A stretch of DNA of 64,000 bases from Acidimicrobiia bacterium (GTDB lineage: Bacteria > Actinomycetota > Acidimicrobiia > IMCC26256 > PALSA-610). Each line of letters starts with the position of its first letter. Position 1 is the stretch's first letter. The translations under genes and the position numbers were made by a program. The stretch covers positions 124,001 to 188,000 of the forward strand of contig DATBAK010000019.1 in assembly GCA_036271555.1 (NCBI GenBank), read 5' to 3'. This document shows positions 18,169 to 24,342 of the stretch, one piece after another. The notes beneath the pieces were generated by a model. That model was not told where the DNA came from. It searched no databases and saw nothing but the letters and a program-made list of their open reading frames with translations.

Positions 18169-19443
18169 ATGCCGTGCGCGAGTCGTTATGGTCGTCCGCT
18201 GTTGAGGACCCGTTCCAAGTTGTGGGGCTCACGCGTCCCCGTTCTCCTGCTCGTGCTCACGACGATCGCGTCGGCGACGATCGCGATGGTGTCGTCGGTG
18301 TCGGCGCGCGCGACGGAGTCCGCGACGCCCGACGTGTACGCGAACGGGAGTGCCGCGTTCTACGGGTCGGCCGGCGCGCTCTCGCTCGCGCAACCGGTCG
18401 TGGGCATCGCGGCGACGCACAGCGGACACGGCTACTGGTTGGTCGCGACCGACGGCGGCATCTTCTCGTACGGCGACGCGCACTTCCACGGATCGACCGG
18501 TGCGATCCATCTCAACCAGCCGATCGTCGGCATGGCCGCGACTCCCACGGGCGCGGGCTACTGGTTGGTCGCGAGCGACGGCGGAATCTTCGCGTTCGGT
18601 GACGCGCGCTTCTACGGTTCGACCGGCGCGCTGAAGCTGAACCAGCCGATCGTCGGCATGGCGACGACGCCGAGCGGCCACGGGTACTGGATGGTCGCGA
18701 GCGACGGCGGGATCTTCTCCTTCGGTGACGCGCGGTTCTACGGTTCGACCGGCGCGCTGAGGCTGAACCAGCCGATCGTCGGCATGGCCGCGACGCCGAC
18801 CGGTCACGGCTACTGGTTCGTCGCGAACGACGGCGGCATCTTCGACTACGGCGACGCAGGCTTCTACGGCTCGCTCGGCGCGGGCGGCCTCGCCAAGCCG
18901 GTCGCGGGCATGGCCGCATCGTCGTCGGGCCACGGCTACTGGCTCGTCGCGACCGACGGCACCGCCGCGCACTTCGGTGACGCGCCCGCGCTCGCGCGTC
19001 CGAGTGGTGTGCCGGTCGCGGAGCCGGCCGAAGTCGTGGGGGTCTCGCGCTCGCCGGGTGCGACGGGTTACTGGATCGCGACGAGCGCGACCGCGGCGTA
19101 CACCGCGAAGATCAACGCCGCGGTCGCGTGGTTCGAAGCGCGCGTCGGCCAGCACGTCTACACGGGGCAGTGCGAGTACTCCGTGGAGCTCGCGTACGGG
19201 CTGACGTCGGCGTACCCGACCGCGTACGACAACTGGCTCGCGCGGCCCGACAAGCACGCCGACTGGTGGAACGCGCCGCGCGGCGCCCTCGTGTTCTACA
19301 AGACCAGCGCCGCGGGTCACGTCGCGCTGAGTCTCGGCAACGGCTTGATCGCGTCGACGAGCGTCGACAACAGCCACGTCGGCATCGTCCCTGCGGATTA
19401 CTTCCAGAACCCGCTGGGCTGGGCCGTCTCTCCCTGGCTGTAG
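18169..19443 (+). CDS. secreted repeat protein with C-terminal NlpC/P60-like domain
   Basis: A 424-residue exported protein. A signal peptide (hydrophobic residues about 24-45) precedes five clear 42-residue repeats and a degenerate sixth (residues 62-311). Each runs FYGSTGAxxLNQPIVGMA, then GHGYWLVASDGGIFSFGD, a beta-propeller-like unit common in Acidimicrobiia exoproteins. Residues about 315-424 resemble NlpC/P60 cysteine peptidases, with C in TGQCEYSVELAYG and H in AGHVALSLGNG, so it may cut peptidoglycan or an amide bond. The start ATG 18169 has no ribosome site. TTG 18202, nine bases after TATGGT, would give a more usual signal peptide. The repeat may bind a cell-wall polymer. Confidence 0.8.
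   Translation: MPCASRYGRPLLRTRSKLWGSRVPVLLLVLTTIASATIAMVSSVSARATESATPDVYANGSAAFYGSAGALSLAQPVVGIAATHSGHGYWLVATDGGIFSYGDAHFHGSTGAIHLNQPIVGMAATPTGAGYWLVASDGGIFAFGDARFYGSTGALKLNQPIVGMATTPSGHGYWMVASDGGIFSFGDARFYGSTGALRLNQPIVGMAATPTGHGYWFVANDGGIFDYGDAGFYGSLGAGGLAKPVAGMAASSSGHGYWLVATDGTAAHFGDAPALARPSGVPVAEPAEVVGVSRSPGATGYWIATSATAAYTAKINAAVAWFEARVGQHVYTGQCEYSVELAYGLTSAYPTAYDNWLARPDKHADWWNAPRGALVFYKTSAAGHVALSLGNGLIASTSVDNSHVGIVPADYFQNPLGWAVSPWL
18352..18981 (+). repeat. five in-frame tandem repeats of 126 bp
   Basis: Five 126-bp units, begun at 18352, 18478, 18604, 18730 and 18856, encode the 42-residue repeats of the secreted protein. Units three and four are the most alike, which suggests recent duplication or gene conversion. 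A sixth, degraded unit follows to about 19100. Confidence 0.85.
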
Positions 19444-19466
19444 CCCTTCAGCTTCCGGGGCGCGCA

Positions 19467-19480
19467 GCCGTTGTAACGGC
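19467..19480. repeat. 14-bp palindrome abutting a start codon
   Basis: GCCGTTGTAACGGC is a perfect inverted repeat with a two-base centre. It ends one base before ATG 19481 and fills the place where a ribosome site would be. It may be a small operator or an RNA hairpin that masks translation. Confidence 0.5.
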
Positions 19481-20011
19481 ATGCGCGCAGTGCCCGTCGC
19501 CGTCGCAACCCTGGTGCTCGCCGCGACCGCGTGCGGCAACGGCACCAAGCTCGAGACGCGCACGGAGGCGCTGCTGCACGCGTCGATCGTCGGCACGACC
19601 GGGTCGACGCGCTACGTCGACCACTACGACTCGACCACCGGGCCCAACGGCGTGATCGATTGCAGCACCGCGGCGAGCGACGGCAACTCGGTCCGGCGCA
19701 CATTCGTGATCACGGGTCCCGGAACCGTGCGCGCGCCGCTGTACTTCTCGATCGGGACGCGCGAATTCTCCGGGCCGGGCGTCTACCGCGACGGCGCCCT
19801 CGTGCTCGGCTCCATCGGCTCGTACAAGGAGCAGACGCCGGTCGACTTCTTCAAGGCGCCGGCGAGCCACGTGACGCTGACGCTCAACGACGACGGTTCG
19901 GGCACCGCGAGCTTCACCGGCTACCGGTCGCCGCAAGGAACGACCCTCGCAGCCCGCATGACGTGGACGTGTACGAACAAGACCGTGCTCTGGCCGAAGG
20001 ACGCGTCCTAG
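19481..20011 (+). CDS. small secreted lipoprotein of unknown function
   Basis: A 176-residue predicted lipoprotein. The signal peptide MRAVPVAVATLVLAATAC ends in lipobox ATAC with C18 as the lipidated residue. The mature part is beta-rich, with an AFGAC-free, Thr/Gly-heavy sequence and two further cysteines (VIDCSTA and WTCTNK) that could form a disulfide. I recognise no family. It follows the repeat protein by 37 bases on the same strand and precedes another small lipoprotein, so the three may be a surface cluster. A 14-bp palindrome sits directly before its ATG. Confidence 0.7.
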   Translation: MRAVPVAVATLVLAATACGNGTKLETRTEALLHASIVGTTGSTRYVDHYDSTTGPNGVIDCSTAASDGNSVRRTFVITGPGTVRAPLYFSIGTREFSGPGVYRDGALVLGSIGSYKEQTPVDFFKAPASHVTLTLNDDGSGTASFTGYRSPQGTTLAARMTWTCTNKTVLWPKDAS

Positions 20012-20088
20012 GCCTGGCGCGCAACTGATACGACGCCTCGCAGGTGTGAACGCGTGCGAAGACGCGCAGGCTCCGTGCCCTCGTCGCC

Positions 20089-20466
20089 GTGCTCCTCGTG
20101 GGATCGCTGGCCGCGTGTCATTCGTCGAGGACGCGCGCGGAGGAGCCTCCGTCGTGGCCGAAGGTCGACGTCGTATTGACCGACGCGGGGCTGACGTTCT
20201 CGCGCTCCCGAGCCCCCGCGGGGTACTACGACATCTCGTTCCGGGACCGCCGTTCGCACCGGCCCGCCGGTCGGCCCGTCGAGCTGCAGTTCGGCCCCGA
20301 CGCTCCGGGCATCGCGCTCGTCGAAGTTCCGGCGGGCACTCGCACGAGCGCGTTGCTGATCGGCAACGTCACCGCGCGGGTGATGATCGGCGGTGTGCGC
20401 CACGGCGACGGCGTGCCCGGTTTCTACGTCATGAGCACGAAGGACTACCCGACGCCGGCGACGTGA
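20089..20466 (+). CDS. small lipoprotein of unknown function, start uncertain
   Basis: A lipoprotein-like ORF. From GTG 20089 it reads MLLVGSLAAC, with lipobox LAAC ending at residue 10, too short for a normal signal peptide. The in-frame codons just upstream (20050-20088) encode TRAKTRRLRALVA, exactly the basic n-region and early hydrophobic core one would expect. But no ATG, GTG or TTG lies there, and a TGA stops the frame at 20047. Either a rare start codon is used or the assembly has an indel near 20044-20050. The mature part (about 115 residues) has a cupredoxin-like look (DAGLTFSRSRAPAGYYDISF, later VEVPAGTRTSALL) but lacks clear copper ligands. Confidence 0.6.
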   Translation: MLLVGSLAACHSSRTRAEEPPSWPKVDVVLTDAGLTFSRSRAPAGYYDISFRDRRSHRPAGRPVELQFGPDAPGIALVEVPAGTRTSALLIGNVTARVMIGGVRHGDGVPGFYVMSTKDYPTPAT

Positions 20467-20475
20467 CCACTCGCG

Positions 20476-21303
20476 TCAGACGGACTTGCGGTACTTCGCG
20501 ACCGCGAGGGGCGCGCACACGCCGATGATCACGGCAATCCACACGAGCGACCAGATGAGGTCGGAAGTCGTCGCGCCGCCGTGCGTCAGGTCGCGCACCG
20601 CGTCGACGACGATGCTCACCGGCTGGTGCTTCGCGAACGCGCGCAGCGGACCGGGCATGTTCTGCACGCTCACGAACGCCGACGACGCGAACACGAGCGG
20701 GGCGAGGATGGGGAACGACGCGGCCTGCGCGGTCTCGCCGTTGGGTGCCGACATGCCGACGATCGCGAACACCCACGAGAGCGCGTACGCGAAGAGCACG
20801 ACGAGCGCGAGGCCCGCGACGAGCGCGATGAAGTTCGTGCCGATGTGCCAGCCGACGAGGAAGCCCATCGCGGCCATGAGCAGCACGACGAAGATGTTGC
20901 GCACGAGGTCGGCGAGCGTGCGGCCGACGAGCACCGCGGAGCGCGCCATCGGCAGCGAGCGGAAGCGCTCGATGAGACCCTTCTGCAGGTCGTCGGCGAG
21001 GCCGACGCCGGTCGTGAGCGCGCCGAACACGACGGTCTGCACGAAGATGCCGGGCATCAGGTAGTCGACGTAGTGCTTGTAGCCCGGCACCGTGATGCTG
21101 CCGCCGAACACGTAGCGGAACATCAAGACGAACACGATCGGCTGGATCGTCGCGAACACGAGCAGCTGCGGGTTCCGCCGGATGTTCAGCAGGTTTCGCC
21201 ACGCGATCGTGAGCGCGTCGGCGACGGGCTTCGGGCGCACCTTCCGGACGGCGAATCCTTCGGGCGGCGCGGTGGCGGTGGGGGAGGCGGTCGTGGTGGT
21301 CAT
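20476..21303 (-). CDS. ABC-2 type transporter permease (DrrB-like)
   Basis: A 275-residue membrane subunit of an ABC exporter. It has six hydrophobic helices, beginning after about residue 35 with LTIAWRNLLNIRRNPQLLVF, and the ABC-2 family's central FRSLPMARSAVLVGRTLADL loop. The partner ATPase is encoded just upstream and overlaps by four bases (ATG 21301-21303 over its stop). DrrAB-type pumps export drugs, lipids or glycans. Here the divergent MarR regulator suggests an inducible drug or metabolite efflux pump; the cargo is unknown. It ends nine bases from the convergent small lipoprotein gene. Confidence 0.9.
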   Translation of the reverse strand: MTTTTASPTATAPPEGFAVRKVRPKPVADALTIAWRNLLNIRRNPQLLVFATIQPIVFVLMFRYVFGGSITVPGYKHYVDYLMPGIFVQTVVFGALTTGVGLADDLQKGLIERFRSLPMARSAVLVGRTLADLVRNIFVVLLMAAMGFLVGWHIGTNFIALVAGLALVVLFAYALSWVFAIVGMSAPNGETAQAASFPILAPLVFASSAFVSVQNMPGPLRAFAKHQPVSIVVDAVRDLTHGGATTSDLIWSLVWIAVIIGVCAPLAVAKYRKSV

Positions 21304-22340
21304 GCTCGGCTCCGGGCGCGTTTGTCTTGGGGGGCGTTGTCGTCGTCGGTCGGCTCTTCGGCCGCGTGGCCGGTGAGCGCGAGGAAGACGTCGTCGAGCG
21401 TGGGCTCGCGCAGCATCATCGTCGTCGGTGTGAGGTGTGCGGCATCGAGCACGCGCACCGTCTCGAGCATCGCCGCCGCGCCCGTGGACACGTTCACTCG
21501 CAGCAGCTTGCCTTCGGTCTTGACCGCGCCGATCGGCTCGAGCTGCGTCGCCGCCGACGCGACCGATGCCTCGTCGCCGAAGCCGACCTCGATGACGGTG
21601 GCGCCCATGCGGGCCTTCAACTCCGCCGACGTGCCCTCCTCGATCACGGTGCCGTGGTCGATGACGACGATGCGGTCGGCGAGCACGTCGGCCTCTTCGA
21701 GGTACTGCGTCGTGAGCAGCACGGTCGTGCCCGCGCCGACGAGGTTCTCGATCACCTTCCAGAGCTCGGTGCGGCCGGTCGGGTCGAGGCCGGTCGTCGG
21801 CTCGTCGAGGAAGAGGACTGGCGGCTCGTGCACGAGCGCGGCTGCGAGGTCGAGCCGCCGGCGCATGCCACCGGAGAAGTGGCGGAGGAGACGGTCGGCG
21901 GCGTCGACGAGATCGAAGCGCTCGAGCAGCTCGTCGATGCGACCGGGCAGCTGCTTCGAGGGCACCTGCACGAGCCGGCCGACGAGCTTGAGGTTCTCGC
22001 GCGCGGTGAGGTTCTCGTCGACGGCCGCGTACTGACCCGCGAGACCGATGGACGCGCGCACCTCCTGCGCGTGCTTCGTGACGTCGCGCCCGAGGACCGT
22101 GGCGCGACCGTGGTCGGGCTTGAGCAGCGTCGTGAGGATGCGCACGCTCGTCGTCTTGCCCGCGCCGTTCGGGCCGAGGAGCCCGAGCACGGTGCCGACC
22201 GGGACGTCGAACGACACGCCCTTCAACGCTTCGACGTCGCCGAAGTGCTTGCCGAGGTCTTCGGCGACGATGGCGGACTCGCCGGTGGTGCGGGGGGCAC
22301 CCCGGCCGTTCGTGAGATGGGGGGAGTTCACGGCGACCAT
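21300..22340 (-). CDS. ABC transporter ATP-binding protein (DrrA-like daunorubicin-resistance type)
   Basis: A 346-residue exporter ATPase. Walker A is GPNGAGKTT (56-64), signature FSGGMRRR (155-162) and Walker B VLFLDEPT (175-182). The C-terminal 90 residues form the DrrA-type accessory domain, ending MMLREPTLDDVFLALTG. It powers the permease downstream. Start ATG 22340 has TATTTT (22347-22352) six bases upstream on this strand, so the message is probably leaderless. Nearby in-frame starts further up fall inside the operator palindromes. It is divergent from a MarR gene across an AT-rich control region. Confidence 0.92.
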   Translation of the reverse strand: MVAVNSPHLTNGRGAPRTTGESAIVAEDLGKHFGDVEALKGVSFDVPVGTVLGLLGPNGAGKTTSVRILTTLLKPDHGRATVLGRDVTKHAQEVRASIGLAGQYAAVDENLTARENLKLVGRLVQVPSKQLPGRIDELLERFDLVDAADRLLRHFSGGMRRRLDLAAALVHEPPVLFLDEPTTGLDPTGRTELWKVIENLVGAGTTVLLTTQYLEEADVLADRIVVIDHGTVIEEGTSAELKARMGATVIEVGFGDEASVASAATQLEPIGAVKTEGKLLRVNVSTGAAAMLETVRVLDAAHLTPTTMMLREPTLDDVFLALTGHAAEEPTDDDNAPQDKRARSRA

Positions 22341-22346
22341 CCTGGC

Positions 22347-22431
22347 AAAATACTTGAGATATGTCAAGAGTTAAGTTCTCACAACACTTGTGTTGCTCAA
22401 TGATGGCAATTTGCCAAGTATCCGGTAGAAT
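22347..22431. promoter_or_regulatory. divergent MarR/ABC control region with three inverted repeats
   Basis: This is the only notably AT-rich stretch nearby. Minus-strand -10 TATTTT (22347-22352) is six bases from the ATPase start. Plus-strand -10 TAGAAT (22426-22431) is six bases from the MarR start. Between them lie CTTGA-N6-TCAAG (22353-22368), CAACAC-TT-GTGTTG (22382-22395) and TGGCAA-T-TTGCCA (22404-22416). A TACTTG at 22351-22356 recurs inverted as CAAGTA at 22415-22420. The arrangement fits a MarR dimer controlling both genes; the binding itself is inferred. Confidence 0.7.
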
Positions 22432-22437
22432 CGGCCC

Positions 22438-22881
22438 GTGAGCACGGCCGCAGGTCGGGATGCCTGGCGTCACCTCCACGAGATCTTCATGGGCGGTGGG
22501 GCACGGGACCGGTTGGCGCAGGCCGGCGCGAGTATCGGCATGTCGCCGAGCCTCATGAAGGCACTGTTCCACCTCGACGCCGACACGCCCATGCGTATGG
22601 GCGATCTGGCCGAGCACCTCGGCTGGGACGCGTCCTACGTCACGAACATCGCCGACGTGCTCGAGGCGCGCGGTTTCGCGGAGCGGCGGCCGCATCCCAC
22701 CGACCGGCGCGTGAAGACGCTCGCGCTCAGCCCCGCGGGCGTCGCCGCGAAGCAGCAACTCTTCGACGTGCTGCACGAACCACCACCCGCGCTCGACGTG
22801 CTCACACCGGCGGAGCAACGTGAGCTGCGAGACTTGTTGCGCAAGGTCGCCGAGGCGGTGGAGCGGGGCCAGGCCCAATAG
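22438..22881 (+). CDS. MarR family transcription regulator
   Basis: A 147-residue winged-helix regulator. The recognition region reads MRMGDLAEHLGWDASYVTNIADVLEARGF and the wing ERRPHPTDRRVKTLALSPAG, the conserved DxRxxxxxLTxxG element. MarR dimers usually repress themselves and a divergent efflux pump until a phenolic or drug ligand binds. That fits here, where a DrrAB-like pump diverges from it across three palindromes. GTG 22438 lies six bases after TAGAAT, so the transcript is probably leaderless. Confidence 0.92.
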   Translation: MSTAAGRDAWRHLHEIFMGGGARDRLAQAGASIGMSPSLMKALFHLDADTPMRMGDLAEHLGWDASYVTNIADVLEARGFAERRPHPTDRRVKTLALSPAGVAAKQQLFDVLHEPPPALDVLTPAEQRELRDLLRKVAEAVERGQAQ

Positions 22882-22902
22882 CCGATCGCCAAGGGGGGCA
22901 CG

Positions 22903-24342
22903 GTGACGGATCCGAGGCAGAACCGGTTCGATCGGCGCGAGTTGTTGCGCGGGGCCGCGGTGCTCGGCGCCGCGGCGGCCTTCGGCGCGTGCTCGAGCAG
23001 CAGCGGCAAACGCGCGGTCGCGACGCGGCTCACGTCACCGTCGACGACCGCGCTGCCGACCACGACCGTGCCGCGCCGCCCGCGTCGGCCCGGTGATCGC
23101 CCGGATCCCTCCAAGCCGGCGGGCGTCGACATGCTCCCGAAGATCGAGCACATCGTCGTGCTGATGATGGAGAACCACTCGTTCGACAACTACCTCGGCG
23201 TGCTCGGTCGCGGCGACGGGCTGCCGCTCGATGCCGCGGGCAAGCCGTTGCCCGCGCTGCCCGACGGCACCGGTCACTACATCCACTCGTTCCCGATGCC
23301 CACGACGTGTCAGTTGAAGGCGCTACCGAGCCAGGCCTGGCAGGCGAGTCACCTGTCACTCGGGAACGGCGACAACTCCGGCTTCGTGAAGGCGTGCGGT
23401 CCGGTCGCGATGGGTTACTTCACACCCGACGACATTCCCTTCTACGCAGGCCTCGCGCGCACGTATCCGCTCTCTGACCGTTGGTTCGCGTCGTGCCTCG
23501 CGCAGACGTATCCGAACCGGCGCTTCCTCATGGCGGGCTCCGCGGCGGGCGTCATCGACACGACGGCCGCGTCGGTCGTCGCGCCGCCACCACCCAACGG
23601 CGTGATCATGGAACGCCTCGAAGCGCACGGCCTGTCGTGGATGAGCTACTACGTCGACATCTCCGCGTCGTTCCTCTTCCCGAGCTTCATGACGACGCGT
23701 TTGAACCACACCGCGCACATCGAGCGCTTCTACCAGGACGCGAAGAACGGCACGCTGCCCGCGCTCTCGTACGTCGATCCCGCGTTCGACGACAGGTACG
23801 GCGAGTCGGAGGAGAATCCCGCCGACATCCGCGTCGGTGAGCAGTTCGCGGCGAAGGTCGTGCACGCGGTCACCACCGGCAAGGCGTGGGACAAGACCGT
23901 GTTGATCTGGCTCTACGACGAGCACGGTGGTTACTACGACCACGTCGTTCCGCCGCGCGCGATCGCGCCCGACTCGATCCCGCCGAACCTGCCGCCCGGC
24001 GCGATCAAGGCCGGTTACGACCAGTACGGCTTCCGCGTGCCGGCCGCGATCATCTCGCCGTACGCGAAGAAGCATTACGTGTCGCACGTGGTGCACGACC
24101 ACACGTCGATCCTGAAGCTCATCGAGACGAAGTGGAACCTCCCCGCGCTGACGTTCCGCGATGCAAACGCCGACGACCTGCTCGACTCGCTCGACTTCGA
24201 GAATCCGCCCGCGTTCGCGGAGCCACCGGAATTGCCGGAGCCCGCGCTCGGGCTGAACGGCCCGCCGCCCGCGACGGTCGACTGCGGTGGTGTGGGTGCC
24301 GGCGCCATTCCGCCGCCCGGCGCGCGCACGACCACACCGTGA
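22903..24342 (+). CDS. Tat-exported phosphoesterase lipoprotein (phospholipase C/acid phosphatase family)
   Basis: A 479-residue phosphoesterase-family enzyme (AcpA/phospholipase C type, alkaline phosphatase fold). The twin-arginine signal DRRELLRGAAVLGAAAAFGAC has RR at 11-12 and a lipobox ending at C30, so it should be folded before export and lipid-anchored. The metal and nucleophile region is IEHIVVLMMENHSFDNYLG (E90, N91, H92, S93), and a second metal site is in WLYDEHGGYYDHV. It may split phosphodiesters or phosphomonoesters from lipids or nucleotides. It follows the MarR gene by 21 bases and overlaps the rhamnosidase start by four. Confidence 0.88.
   Translation: MTDPRQNRFDRRELLRGAAVLGAAAAFGACSSSSGKRAVATRLTSPSTTALPTTTVPRRPRRPGDRPDPSKPAGVDMLPKIEHIVVLMMENHSFDNYLGVLGRGDGLPLDAAGKPLPALPDGTGHYIHSFPMPTTCQLKALPSQAWQASHLSLGNGDNSGFVKACGPVAMGYFTPDDIPFYAGLARTYPLSDRWFASCLAQTYPNRRFLMAGSAAGVIDTTAASVVAPPPPNGVIMERLEAHGLSWMSYYVDISASFLFPSFMTTRLNHTAHIERFYQDAKNGTLPALSYVDPAFDDRYGESEENPADIRVGEQFAAKVVHAVTTGKAWDKTVLIWLYDEHGGYYDHVVPPRAIAPDSIPPNLPPGAIKAGYDQYGFRVPAAIISPYAKKHYVSHVVHDHTSILKLIETKWNLPALTFRDANADDLLDSLDFENPPAFAEPPELPEPALGLNGPPPATVDCGGVGAGAIPPPGARTTTP

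Noticed and set aside
20046-20528. A 160-codon ORF overlapping the small lipoprotein
   Set aside because: It is Arg-rich with no domain, runs past the lipoprotein stop into the convergent permease gene, and the other frame encodes a signal peptide and lipobox.
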